From: Luteolibacter algae
GTDB lineage: Bacteria > Verrucomicrobiota > Verrucomicrobiia > Verrucomicrobiales > Akkermansiaceae
Length of the DNA: 64,000 bases
Assembly: GCF_042683045.1 (NCBI RefSeq)
Contig: NZ_JBHUIT010000034.1
Location: 186,001 to 250,000 of the forward strand
Reading direction: 5' to 3'
Positions 53,219-62,362 of the stretch are shown one piece after another. Both the position numbers and the translations under genes were made by a program. Within the stretch, counting starts at the first letter, position 1. Each line of letters begins with the position of its first letter. Under the pieces are notes generated by a model. That model worked only from the letters and a program-made list of their open reading frames with translations. It made no database searches and was not told the origin of the DNA.

Positions 53219-54886
53219 TCAGCGGCGCGGACCCGCGGCCTTGGGCTTGGAGTCCCTTGACGTATCTTTGCCGAAAAGTAGTGAATTGGGCTTTTCCTTG
53301 ATGGTGTCCGAAAGCGATTCCATTGCCCGCATGGCTGCGCGGAATTCGTCCATCGTGCGCAATAGATCGCCTTGCATGCTTCCCTCCGGTCCCATGCTTC
53401 TCACGGATTTGTCGAGTTCGGTCAGGCTTCTCCGGAGATCCTCGGGGAGTTTTTGAAATTCCGGATTATCCATGGTCGCCCGGGCGGAAGCTGCAGCCTT
53501 CTCGATTTCCTTGATGGCCAGCTTCGCCTCTGAGACCGTTTTGCTGGTCTCTTCAGCCGCATTGGCGATCTCGGAAATCGCTTTATCCAGCGGAAGAGCT
53601 TCGATTTTGTCCAAAATTGATGCCAGCTTGACTTCCAGTTGGGCGAAACCCGAAGGCAACGTGGGCACCACAGGATAATCACCCTTGTAGCCAAGATCCG
53701 CAGGCGGATCATCCGGGTAATAGTCGAAATCGACATACATCGCGCCAGTGAGAAGACTGCCGGTTTTGAGCGTGGCGCGAAGCCCTTTGCTCACTGCATC
53801 CCCCAGCCTGAGTATTTCCTCCTCGGCGCTGTCATTGACGCCTGCTGCTCGCAGTAGCTTAGGATCGACCTCCACTAGAACAGGAACCTTTTGGTTTTCC
53901 TTGTCCGGAACATAGTCAAAGGAAATATTGGTCACCCGTCCTATCACGATGCCGCGGTATTCCACTGGCGCAGATTTTGCGAGGCCACGGACAGTTTGAT
54001 CGAATAGCAGGAGCAGCTGCAGCGTCGGCTCAAACGTCGAAGTGGCTGCGGATTCGATATCCTCATGCAGCTCGTAGACTCCGCCATCTTTGGCAAGGCT
54101 TCCCGGTCTCAATCCCTCGGGAACCGCAAACGACACACCGCCGGAAACCATTGCTTGAAACGAAGGCGTGCGGATCTTGAAGCCGTCCACGCCGGCATCG
54201 ATATTGATCCCGCTGGTGTTCCAGAACTTGGTGTTTTCTCTTACCAGATTCTGATATTGCTCACGGATGAATGCCTCGTAGACAACCCGGCGCCCATTTG
54301 GATCCAGCTTACGGCTTTCTACCCGGCCAACCTCATAACCGCGATAGTATATCGGAGAACCAGTGCTTAGCGATCCCGCCTCGTCAGATACCAAGGTCAA
54401 ACGAAGCCCGGGCACGCTTCGGCTGGTGGCGGGAGGAGTCTCGCGGCCCCGCCAATAGCGTGGACCCATTGGGCCGGTGCCAGGCTCCAGCTCAATATAT
54501 ACGCCCGTTAGCAGAGTGCCTAATCCTGAGACATCGGATGCGCTCACACGGGGCCTGACGACCCAGAAACGGGTGCCTTTTCTCAGAAGCGTTTCGTTCC
54601 CCTTATCCAGGATACAATAGACCAAGACCGACTGAAGATCATCGGACAGCTCCACACGGGAAACCTTTCCCACACTCACCGAGCGGCATCTTAGTTCTGT
54701 TTTCCCGGCGACGATTCCGTCTGCGGTTTCGAAGCGGATTCTGACTTCAGGCCCTTTTGAGCTAACGTTTTTATAAAGCATCCAACCACCGATCAAAACG
54801 GCTAGAATGGGTATGGTCCAAACGACGTTCCACCGCTGGGCAGATCGGATTTCCGGCTTTGCTACTGTTGGTTCTTTATCACTCAC
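53219..54886 (-). CDS. pqiB: PqiB-like MCE protein (intermembrane transport)
   Basis: 555 residues. After one membrane helix (about residues 21-38) come three MCE domains: around VRIRFETADGIVAG, around LVSDEAGSLSTGSPIYYRG and around LFDQTVRGLAKSAPVEYRG. A coiled-coil-like C-terminal region follows, with IEKAAASARATMD. Three MCE domains plus a long helical end match PqiB, which forms a syringe-like channel carrying phospholipids between membranes. The start is GTG 54886, overlapping the upstream pqiA stop by 8 nt. Confidence 0.88.
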   Translation of the reverse strand: MSDKEPTVAKPEIRSAQRWNVVWTIPILAVLIGGWMLYKNVSSKGPEVRIRFETADGIVAGKTELRCRSVSVGKVSRVELSDDLQSVLVYCILDKGNETLLRKGTRFWVVRPRVSASDVSGLGTLLTGVYIELEPGTGPMGPRYWRGRETPPATSRSVPGLRLTLVSDEAGSLSTGSPIYYRGYEVGRVESRKLDPNGRRVVYEAFIREQYQNLVRENTKFWNTSGINIDAGVDGFKIRTPSFQAMVSGGVSFAVPEGLRPGSLAKDGGVYELHEDIESAATSTFEPTLQLLLLFDQTVRGLAKSAPVEYRGIVIGRVTNISFDYVPDKENQKVPVLVEVDPKLLRAAGVNDSAEEEILRLGDAVSKGLRATLKTGSLLTGAMYVDFDYYPDDPPADLGYKGDYPVVPTLPSGFAQLEVKLASILDKIEALPLDKAISEIANAAEETSKTVSEAKLAIKEIEKAAASARATMDNPEFQKLPEDLRRSLTELDKSVRSMGPEGSMQGDLLRTMDEFRAAMRAMESLSDTIKEKPNSLLFGKDTSRDSKPKAAGPRR

Positions 54887-55541
54887 TATCGGAAGATGGT
54901 TGCGGAGAGGTTTCAGCACCTTCGCGCTCAAGTTGATCCCAAAGAAGCTTGGGATCAAAGCTCATTGCTGCGAACATGGTAAGAATAACAACGCCGGCAA
55001 ATGCCACAGCTCCAGGGCCCGGAGTCACTCGCATATAATTGCCAAGCTGAACCATTGTCACCAGAATAGCTACTACGAAAATATCCACCATAGACCACCT
55101 GCCGAGCAGTTCCGTGATCCAGTAAACCTTCCCGAGCTGCCTGGCAGAATGTGGCACCAACCCTTTGGCCGCGGCACAAAGCCAGAGCAAGGCGAAAATT
55201 TTCATCAAGGGAATAAGAATGGATGCGGTGAAGATAACGATAGCGATGGGATAGGAACCGGCGTTCCAGAACTGGATCAAACCCTCAACAATGGTCGTCT
55301 GGGTTAGAACTCCTAACTCACGAATATTCATGATCGGCAGGAGATTCGCCGGAATATACATGGCCGCAGCGGCAACCACCAATGCCATCGTGCGGGTAAG
55401 GCTGTGGGGCTTGCGCAGATGCAAATGGGAGCCACATCTGGGACAATATACAAGAGCTACCGGTGAAACTTTCTCGCAGACATGACATTCAGCCAGGTCA
55501 CGACTCGCCCCCCGTGAAAGATTTTTACAATATTGGCTCAT
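54879..55541 (-). CDS. pqiA: PqiA-like membrane protein, second half
   Basis: 220 residues. A zinc-ribbon-like N-terminus with CHVCEKVS and CPRCGSHL is followed by about four membrane helices in a PqiA domain, with IPANLLPIMNI and GRWSMVDIFVVAIL. It corresponds to the second PqiA domain of E. coli PqiA, here a separate gene. ATG 55541 overlaps the stop of the first half by 4 nt. Confidence 0.88.
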   Translation of the reverse strand: MSQYCKNLSRGASRDLAECHVCEKVSPVALVYCPRCGSHLHLRKPHSLTRTMALVVAAAAMYIPANLLPIMNIRELGVLTQTTIVEGLIQFWNAGSYPIAIVIFTASILIPLMKIFALLWLCAAAKGLVPHSARQLGKVYWITELLGRWSMVDIFVVAILVTMVQLGNYMRVTPGPGAVAFAGVVILTMFAAMSFDPKLLWDQLEREGAETSPQPSSDSE

Positions 55542-56191
55542 TTGCTTCCCGCGACTTCCAGTCGGTCCCACAGTTCCCGTTTATCAATCGCAGCGACGGC
55601 TGCAGCCATGCAAAACATCAGCGCCGTAAATGCCCAAAAGCCTAGCCCGAAATGTAGCTCAGCCAGATGTCCTAATTTCAGAAGACTGACCAACACTCCG
55701 AGTAGAAACACTTCGATCATATTCCAGGGTTCGGTCCGGCTCATCCATGCGGTCACAAAAATTGCTCCGGGGGCCTTGCGACCGAACATCAGCGGACCAC
55801 AAACATAGACCAATCCCCCAGCAAGCACCAATGGTGCGACGATGGTGAACAGCGCCACGCCGATCCCGACAATAGGGGCACCTTCGTGAGCCAAAGTCCA
55901 TGCCGCACTGGGTAGGGTCAGCGCGGTCCGGATACTCGCCGCATCCATATAGATGAACGGTGCAGTGTGCACGAAAACCATCAAGAGCAAAGCTGTTAAC
56001 GAGAAAGCGGTTACCCTCACCAGAGATGCGGGACGATTTTGAAACAGGGTGGCCCCGCAACAAGTGCAGCGGGCACTTGTGCCTTCTGGAATCGGCTCAG
56101 CCACGTGAATCGTATCGCAGAAATGACAGATCGCGTAATGCGGGCCGCCCTTCGGCTTGGGCCAAGATAGGATGGAAAGGCGTGTTCTCAA
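55538..56191 (-). CDS. pqiA: PqiA-like membrane protein, first half
   Basis: 217 residues. Two zinc-ribbon cysteine pairs (CHFC and CTCC) are followed by about four membrane helices. SRTEPWNMIEVFLLGVLVSLLKL (key WNMIEVFLLGVLVS) is the PqiA signature in the second half of the domain. The stop overlaps the start of the second pqiA gene by 4 nt. It lies 15 nt downstream of the FAH-family gene. Confidence 0.88.
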   Translation of the reverse strand: MRTRLSILSWPKPKGGPHYAICHFCDTIHVAEPIPEGTSARCTCCGATLFQNRPASLVRVTAFSLTALLLMVFVHTAPFIYMDAASIRTALTLPSAAWTLAHEGAPIVGIGVALFTIVAPLVLAGGLVYVCGPLMFGRKAPGAIFVTAWMSRTEPWNMIEVFLLGVLVSLLKLGHLAELHFGLGFWAFTALMFCMAAAVAAIDKRELWDRLEVAGSK

Positions 56192-56206
56192 AGCGGTCGA
56201 TCGCCC

Positions 56207-57061
56207 TTATCTGGATGCTACGACCCTCTGTGTCAACTCTCCCAATTGTTCTATTCCACACTCCACATGGTCACCCGCCTGCAGATACTGGGGCGGATTC
56301 ATTCCCCCGGCGACGCCGCTTGGCGTTCCGGTGATGATCACGTCACCAGGCAGGAGTGTCATAAACCGACTGATGTAGCTAACAACATCCCTTACGCCGA
56401 ACATCATGTCCTTTGTCCAGCTATTCTGACGGATCTCATTATTCACCTTGGTCCAAAGACGAAGCTCCTGCGGATCAGCAATCTCCTCCCGGGTGACCAA
56501 TGCCGGCCCCATAGGAGCGAAGGTATCGGCACTTTTCCCTTTGGTCCACTGGCCGCCGTGCTCTTTTTGGAAGGCTCGTTCGGAATAATCACAGAAAACC
56601 GAGTAGCCTGCGACGTGGGACATAGCCTCATCTTCGGCAACGTAGCTCGCCGTCTTCCCGATAATTACAGCCAGTTCCACTTCGTAATCCAGTTTCCGGG
56701 CACCGCGGGGAATGAGCACATCGTCATTAGGACCGCTCCAAGCTGAAGTTGCTTTCAGAAACAAGACCGGCTCCGTGGGAATTTCACCACCCATTTCAAG
56801 AGCATGTTCGAGGTAGTTTTGACCCACGCAAACGATCTTCGACGGCCGCGCGATTGGAGGACCCAAGCGCACCGCCGGATCAATCTCCACTCCATCCGGG
56901 CAACCTTCCTTCACCCATTCGGCCAGGCTGTCGAGCCCTCCCATCGCGAAGAAGCTCTCGTCATAATCCAGAAATTCCCCACTGGCATCTATTCTGCGCC
57001 CGTCTTCGAGAATGACTCCCGGTTCTTCCCTGCCTGCTTCTCCGAATCGTATGAGTTTCAT
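56207..57061 (-). CDS. Fumarylacetoacetate hydrolase family protein
   Basis: 284 residues. The FAH C-terminal domain motifs are VGQNYLEHALEMG, KLDYEVELAVIIGK (metal-binding Glu residues), YSVFCDYSERAFQ and LLPGDVIITGTPSGVAGG. Members act on beta-keto acids, such as ureidoglycolate lyase, acylpyruvase or oxaloacetate decarboxylase, and cannot be told apart here. It is the first gene of the leftward pqi-HIT set by spacing, which gives no clear functional clue. Confidence 0.9.
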   Translation of the reverse strand: MKLIRFGEAGREEPGVILEDGRRIDASGEFLDYDESFFAMGGLDSLAEWVKEGCPDGVEIDPAVRLGPPIARPSKIVCVGQNYLEHALEMGGEIPTEPVLFLKATSAWSGPNDDVLIPRGARKLDYEVELAVIIGKTASYVAEDEAMSHVAGYSVFCDYSERAFQKEHGGQWTKGKSADTFAPMGPALVTREEIADPQELRLWTKVNNEIRQNSWTKDMMFGVRDVVSYISRFMTLLPGDVIITGTPSGVAGGMNPPQYLQAGDHVECGIEQLGELTQRVVASR

Positions 57062-57086
57062 ATTAAAATTAGCTCCTCTGACAGTA

Positions 57087-57111
57087 GGCTGGGTTCCCCA
57101 TCAATCCAGCC
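57087..57111 (-). other. Hairpin between the LamG-like operon and the FAH gene
   Basis: GGCTGG and CCAGCC form a 6-bp stem with a 13-nt loop, in the 112-nt space between the end of the LamG-like operon (57174) and the FAH start (57061). A T8 run on the minus strand lies before rather than after it, so it is not a standard terminator. It may be a leader hairpin of the FAH-pqi transcript. Confidence 0.3.
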
Positions 57112-57173
57112 AAATTACTTCCGGGATCTTTTAAAAAAAAGCCGTATTGCACTCCTTGTGAATTTTTCCGTAT

Positions 57174-58562
57174 TCACCAATCGTCCCGGAGGCGGATTTC
57201 TTCCAGTCCCCGATCGTAAATATTGAATTCGATCTGCTTGAACGAGTTTTTCAAAAACTGTGCATCGCCGAAATTCTGGCTGAATCCGATCAATTTCTCC
57301 CCTTCCACTCGATCCAGGCGGAAAACCATTCGCGATCCATCGGCGAGAGTGGCGCGAACATCTCCCTTGTAACGTTTGGGAGTTTCCATGTCAGCGGGCT
57401 TCATAAGAATATTCTTCAGCCGGGCCACAGGGAATTTAGCTTCCGCGAGAGGCGTTTTCACCAAGATCATCTCATCCTCGATCTCAAGAATCTCTCCATC
57501 GATCGAGTCGCCATTGAGTAACTGCATGCGTCCCTCCGATTGACTTTCAGTCTGCGCCATCGATTCGTTATCCGTCTCTTCGAAGTCCAAGCCTCCCCGG
57601 AAGTTTAGATTGGGAAGGCGTTCTCCTCCATTGGGCACATCATCCGTATAACCGTCCCAGCCAGAAACCTTGATCTCTGATATGCGAAGCGGTGCGTTGT
57701 CCTGAGTGTTGATATGAAAACCTTTGCCAAACTTGCTGGAGTCGAGATCGTCATCCTGCCACATCTCGACAAACTCTCCGTCCACGAAGAGGAGGATTTT
57801 ACCGCTCTTGATACTTGCCCGGATCTCGATTCTGGCTTTTTCATTTTGTCTAAGGTCCCCGGTATTGGAGGAATGACCCAGCCAGCTATTGTTTCCCGCT
57901 TTTTTCACGTGGACGGAGTTTCCCTGGAATACCATCTCATAACCAGATTTGGGAGTCTGGGAGGTGATATCGTCGGAGAATAAAACGATTCTTGGCCGGA
58001 ATGCGCCGCGCCACGCCGCTTCAAAGGAAATTCTGCATTCAGCAGGGAAATCCACATTCTTGGCGATACCTCCCGCCCCGGTTGAGTGTAGGGCTCCCGA
58101 TTTATAGGACCAGCTGTCACTTTCCCCCGTGCGGGTCCATTCTTCCATGCTCGTCGGCCCACGGTAGAAAACTTCTGAAAGGCGAGAAATCTCAACCGAT
58201 TTGACAATCACCCTCCTGAAACTGAGCTCTCCGGCAAACCAAGTGGAAATTCGAATTTCATCATCGCTTAAGCCAACAAGTTGTCCCTTGACCGTATCGC
58301 CATTTGTAAGCCGCAAGGTAGCTTCGTGGGCAGCTTTTGAGGCATCCTTCGGCAATGAGGCTGGCATACTTAAATCCACCACCTGCTTGAGATCAAATTC
58401 CGCGGGCTCCTTCAAAACCTCCGATTTCCAGTTGAGCTGTTCCAGCGAGAGACCCAGAGCCGTTCCCGATAGCTGATCGCCATTGGAAAAGCGCACGATG
58501 GATTCGTCTTCCTGAGCAAAACAGGAAGCCATCAATGATAATGAAAGTAGCAGCATCCTCAT
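57174..58562 (-). CDS. Secreted LamG-like protein with NGD repeats, copy 3 of 3
   Basis: 462 residues with a signal peptide (residues 1-16). Two short beta-rich repeats, each opening with an NGD-x-hydrophobic-x-G motif (SNGDQLSG about residue 26, TNGDTVKG about 88), precede a LamG/concanavalin-like domain of about 190 residues (WTRTGESDSWSYKSGAL to LRISEIKVSGWDG). Two more repeats follow (LNGDSIDG, then a weaker ADGSRMVF). It is last in the operon; its start overlaps the previous paralogue's stop by 4 nt. Sugar or surface binding is a reasonable guess from the LamG-like fold only. Confidence 0.75.
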   Translation of the reverse strand: MRMLLLSLSLMASCFAQEDESIVRFSNGDQLSGTALGLSLEQLNWKSEVLKEPAEFDLKQVVDLSMPASLPKDASKAAHEATLRLTNGDTVKGQLVGLSDDEIRISTWFAGELSFRRVIVKSVEISRLSEVFYRGPTSMEEWTRTGESDSWSYKSGALHSTGAGGIAKNVDFPAECRISFEAAWRGAFRPRIVLFSDDITSQTPKSGYEMVFQGNSVHVKKAGNNSWLGHSSNTGDLRQNEKARIEIRASIKSGKILLFVDGEFVEMWQDDDLDSSKFGKGFHINTQDNAPLRISEIKVSGWDGYTDDVPNGGERLPNLNFRGGLDFEETDNESMAQTESQSEGRMQLLNGDSIDGEILEIEDEMILVKTPLAEAKFPVARLKNILMKPADMETPKRYKGDVRATLADGSRMVFRLDRVEGEKLIGFSQNFGDAQFLKNSFKQIEFNIYDRGLEEIRLRDDW

Positions 58563-59902
58563 TGGCTTTTCACTGGCTGGGCTTTTGGAATGAACCGCTG
58601 TTCGAGCATTGTGATAGCATCGCGCTGTAATTCGATTTTGCCGAGCAAAGGGTGCTCCGCATGAACAATGTTCTCCCCGAACTCACAGGAAGACACGTGA
58701 ACCTCCCCGTTTCCCTGAAGATGTAAAATCAAATTCTGATCTTTGTTCGTAGAGATCTTGGTTCCCTTTTTCGCGATAAATACCGTCGATACTTCGTCTT
58801 CCGGTATCTCAATGGGTGCGGGTTGAAAATCGCTCTTGAATACATAGACACGGCCTTCGTGATCCGAGCGGATCGTCTGCAGAATTCCGCTGAATCTTTC
58901 CCCGTTGCGGCCGATCAGAGAATCGGTTTTTGCATTGCCGCGCTTCTCGGTCCGGTGTCTATCGCCCAGATCATGCCACTCACTGACCTCCAAAAAACGT
59001 ATTTGTTGCTCACTTTCAGCAGGTGCCTGGCTGATGAGCGAAATACCATTGCCAGCAGGGATATCTTCGATTGGATCGGTAAACCGGCCCTCCAGCTCGC
59101 CGTTAAGATATAGATGAATCTCTCCGGTGGATCGATCCATACGGATTTCTATATCCAGCCGATTGGTGGAAAATTGCTCGGGAGGTCGGTTCAACATGAC
59201 GATCGGAATGAAACGGTTTGCTCCCGTTGATTCGCGTTTGATCTCCACTCCGGCTCCGGCGAATTGCAGAAAGTATCGGTCAGCCCGCGCACCCTGCTTT
59301 TCAAGGGGATCGGCGAAGGATATGCGGAAATTCGGATGCGTAGCCCAGCTGAGAGTGAACGCGATTACAAATTTCTCGGGAAGTTCAAGCTCCCTGGACA
59401 AGGTGCCGGGACCAGTCGCCAAATAGGTGTTATTTTTTAACTCCCAGTTGCGGGAACCATTGAGATCTCTTTTCCATCCGGAAAAATTCCTGGTGCCGCT
59501 GTAGACGACGGACTCCGGAAATATTCCGAGTTGAATGGAATCCACAATGTCACGGGGTATGTCCAGCTCTCCGAATGTGTGCGAGCTTGTTTGTAGGAAC
59601 TGTCCGCTGAAGGTCTCGATGCCCACCGGTAGAACATCGCCGTTAAGGAGGCGAATGCGTTGACTCGGAATTTCGATCGGCTGGGAGCTGAGCGAAAAAT
59701 TTACCTGCTTCACTGTCCCGGAATGAATGAGTAAAGGTTTTTTTGAAATCGGAGATGCCAGCGTAATCGTGCCGCCGGCATCCATGGCTATCAGATCGCC
59801 GGTCAACTTGCTCTCATCCCGCAGCGAAACGTCCGCCGCACCCGCCAGAAAAGTGGCGGAAAAGAATCCAATCAACGATAGTGTATGGTTAAAAATCGAC
59901 AT
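58559..59902 (-). CDS. Secreted LamG-like protein with NGD repeats, copy 2 of 3
   Basis: 447 residues with a signal peptide (residues 1-22, ending AGA). The same plan as its neighbours: two N-terminal repeats (RDESKLTGDLI, LNGDVLPVGIE), a LamG-like domain (WKRDLNGSRNWELKNNTYL, STGEIHLYLNGELEGR, IRFLEVSEWHDLG), then two repeats (RNGERFSGIL, LQGNGEVHVS). The motif is weaker than in the other copies. Both ends overlap neighbouring genes (14 nt upstream, 4 nt downstream). Confidence 0.72.
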   Translation of the reverse strand: MSIFNHTLSLIGFFSATFLAGAADVSLRDESKLTGDLIAMDAGGTITLASPISKKPLLIHSGTVKQVNFSLSSQPIEIPSQRIRLLNGDVLPVGIETFSGQFLQTSSHTFGELDIPRDIVDSIQLGIFPESVVYSGTRNFSGWKRDLNGSRNWELKNNTYLATGPGTLSRELELPEKFVIAFTLSWATHPNFRISFADPLEKQGARADRYFLQFAGAGVEIKRESTGANRFIPIVMLNRPPEQFSTNRLDIEIRMDRSTGEIHLYLNGELEGRFTDPIEDIPAGNGISLISQAPAESEQQIRFLEVSEWHDLGDRHRTEKRGNAKTDSLIGRNGERFSGILQTIRSDHEGRVYVFKSDFQPAPIEIPEDEVSTVFIAKKGTKISTNKDQNLILHLQGNGEVHVSSCEFGENIVHAEHPLLGKIELQRDAITMLEQRFIPKAQPVKSQ

Positions 59903-61376
59903 TCCAATTATCTAAAAAATTTCCCGTTGATCGAAATTCCAACATGGTCGCGGAATCCAGGCTCATATTCAAATCGCCTACCGCGCTATTGAAAAGACGG
60001 AGCTCATTCTCGTTTCCGCCCCGTGGTTCCCCGCTGATCTGCCCGATAGGATAGAGCCGGACTTTCATGGAAGTATCATGATTTTCTTCGGCTTGCAGGA
60101 GTTTGGATTTAGCAAAACGGATCTCCGCCACGTCTTCCATCGGAAAGCTGAACTTCCCGTAGCGACCGCTCAAAACCAACTCGCCCGAATGAATTCCTTC
60201 GATCGTGCCAGAGAATCTGTCGGTGCCGTTGGTCATCAATACGATATCCTGGTCATCCACCTGCATGCTGCGTGCCGCATCCGGCATGCCATTCCATTCA
60301 GCGACGACGATCTCGGAAATTCTGGCTGGTGAATTTTCCGCTTGCACCACAAAGCCATACCCGTTTCCGCGGCCTGCATAGCCTTCCTCGGGATGATCTC
60401 CCGCATTCAGCTCGCTCCACTGGACCACGAACTCGCCGTTGACGAATAGCACGATTTCTCCGCTGTTTCGGTTGCAGCGGATCTCCACACGCGCACTTCC
60501 GGATTCTCCAAGCCGAACATTGATATTGTTTGTTTGCACCCTTTCCAGCCTTGGGCGGCCTTCTTCATCGAAGGCGGTGCGGTATAGCATCACGTAATTC
60601 GAATACAGATGCATCACATAACCTTCGCCGAACAAGCCTGGCAAGGAGGCGGGCTGTCCCGGGCGGATCAAATCCTTCTGCTCCTCCGGATTCTTCATCT
60701 TGGGGATCACAAAATCGGCGTGAAATGCGACAGCCAGAGACAGCCGATTTTTCCAAGCTACTTCGAACTGAAGGGTGGAGCGATCCGGCATGCCATCCTT
60801 CCGAGCCAATGCTGTGCCGACTTTTTCATTCTGCCAATACCAGGCTGATCCTGAAAAGGCCCACATCGGTGACTTGTTCCCGGCATCGTTACCCGCCTCC
60901 ATTGGAGGAAGTCCTGCCGGGAATTCATGACTAACCTGAGTCCATTCTGCCGCACTGAATGGCCCCTGATATAGCAACCTTCCCGATAATGGTCCGGGAG
61001 CGACGAGGCCCACTTGGTTTCTTGGAATTTCAAGAAGTCCCGCAAACTCCGTTTCCAGCAGAAGCCGGGTGTTATCGAGATCACGAACCAAACCCGGAAT
61101 GCGATCTCCATTCACGGTTCCGATATGGGAAAGTCCCGAAAGGGCCGTTTTCGGGTGCTCTCCGTTCAAGACAATTTGCCGAAGCTCGGAGGCTTTGAAT
61201 GTGACGGCGTTGTCAATATCAACTCTTTCCCATAGGACACCGCCCTCGGTGGTAATCCCGGAGTAGCTTCCATGAAGTTGATCGCCATTGGTAAAGCGCA
61301 GGATGTCTCCTTTTTGCTCGGCATGAGCTCCTGAAGCAATGAGCGCCAGTATAGCTATTATTCCCCGGTAACTCAT
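59889..61376 (-). CDS. Secreted LamG-like protein with NGD repeats, copy 1 of 3
   Basis: 495 residues with a signal peptide (residues 1-19, ending AHA). Two N-terminal repeats (TNGDQLHGSY about residue 31, VNGDRIPGLV about 90) are followed by a longer LamG-like domain (SAWYWQNEKVGTALARKD, SGEIVLFVNGEFVVQW, ISEIVVAEWNG) and two C-terminal repeats (MTNGTDRFSGTI, IGQISGEPRG). It carries an insert rich in charged residues in the LamG domain relative to its paralogues. The start overlaps the stop of the toroid gene by 4 nt. Confidence 0.75.
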   Translation of the reverse strand: MSYRGIIAILALIASGAHAEQKGDILRFTNGDQLHGSYSGITTEGGVLWERVDIDNAVTFKASELRQIVLNGEHPKTALSGLSHIGTVNGDRIPGLVRDLDNTRLLLETEFAGLLEIPRNQVGLVAPGPLSGRLLYQGPFSAAEWTQVSHEFPAGLPPMEAGNDAGNKSPMWAFSGSAWYWQNEKVGTALARKDGMPDRSTLQFEVAWKNRLSLAVAFHADFVIPKMKNPEEQKDLIRPGQPASLPGLFGEGYVMHLYSNYVMLYRTAFDEEGRPRLERVQTNNINVRLGESGSARVEIRCNRNSGEIVLFVNGEFVVQWSELNAGDHPEEGYAGRGNGYGFVVQAENSPARISEIVVAEWNGMPDAARSMQVDDQDIVLMTNGTDRFSGTIEGIHSGELVLSGRYGKFSFPMEDVAEIRFAKSKLLQAEENHDTSMKVRLYPIGQISGEPRGGNENELRLFNSAVGDLNMSLDSATMLEFRSTGNFLDNWNVDF

Positions 61377-62359
61377 TTTTCGTAAATCGGTAGATAGCGG
61401 TAATTCAAAGCCAGGGAGAGCAATGCGCCCGCTGTGCTGAATGCCTGCCCTTGATTGCCCGGGAACGATCCGTCAGGAGACTGGATCGTGCCCAGATATC
61501 GAATATTTCTATTATTCCAGTCTCTCCATATATCCTCATCGGCATGAAATAGAGCCTGGGACATATAATACTCATAATAATAGGGATAGTATCTGTCCCG
61601 GTAATCCAGATTCTTCTTCAGATACTCCAGGCTTGCTCGATAGCCTCTGGAGTCTGTCTCTTTGGCAAGCGAAAGGCATAGGGAACCAATCGCCGTCAAT
61701 GTGGGTTTTCCCCCTGCGGACGAGGTGTATCCGTAAGATCCATCGCTGGCCCTACAGCTTGATAAATAGGCGAGCCCCTTGCGGATAACATCATCCGGGA
61801 CAGAAATTCCCGCATTTCTAGCTGCAAAAAGACTCACGATCTGGCAACCGGTTACGGTGGTGTCCGCATCCTTGCTCTCGGGAGTATAACGCCATGCCCC
61901 TGAGCGATTCCGCTTTTGCGCACTCACGATGAGCTCTACTGCCGATTTCAATGCCTTTGCCAGCTTCGGGTGTTGGATCACTCCGTAAGACTCGGCAAGA
62001 GCTTTCGTGGCAAAGGCATGGTTATACATGCTCGTCCCGATATAGCCATTCACTCCGCTTTGCTTGGAGATCAGGTAATCTATTCCTTTCCGGATCACTT
62101 CAGCGTAGGGCCCATGATTCGGGTCCTCCCCATGTGCCAGAAATGCAGCGACACACAGACCGACAACACCCGGTTCCGATCCCGCGCCGTCGTTCCAATT
62201 GCCTTCGGCGGTTTGTTTTTCGGAGAGGTAGCGCAAACCTCTTTCATAAATAAGGTCAACTTGCGCCGGGATGGTATCGTCCTGACGGTTTAGCAAACCC
62301 TGGGATCGCACCGACGCAACGGAGCAAAGGCAAACGGAGATGAAGGAGCGGCGGATCAT
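61373..62359 (-). CDS. Secreted alpha/alpha-toroid protein (squalene-cyclase/prenyltransferase-like)
   Basis: 328 residues with a short signal-like N-terminus (residues 1-19). The repeats match the prenyltransferase/squalene-cyclase toroid: YLSEKQTAEGNWNDG, YLISKQSGVNGYIG, LSSCRASDGSYGYT and IQSPDGSFPGNQGQAFSTAGAL, with the usual Q-x-x-x-G-x-W/F turns. No DxDD or DCTAE catalytic motif is seen, so it is probably a binding or scaffold protein rather than a cyclase. It sits 3 nt after the 208-residue protein's stop and overlaps the first LamG-like gene. Confidence 0.85.
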   Translation of the reverse strand: MIRRSFISVCLCSVASVRSQGLLNRQDDTIPAQVDLIYERGLRYLSEKQTAEGNWNDGAGSEPGVVGLCVAAFLAHGEDPNHGPYAEVIRKGIDYLISKQSGVNGYIGTSMYNHAFATKALAESYGVIQHPKLAKALKSAVELIVSAQKRNRSGAWRYTPESKDADTTVTGCQIVSLFAARNAGISVPDDVIRKGLAYLSSCRASDGSYGYTSSAGGKPTLTAIGSLCLSLAKETDSRGYRASLEYLKKNLDYRDRYYPYYYEYYMSQALFHADEDIWRDWNNRNIRYLGTIQSPDGSFPGNQGQAFSTAGALLSLALNYRYLPIYEK

Positions 62360-62362
62360 TGT

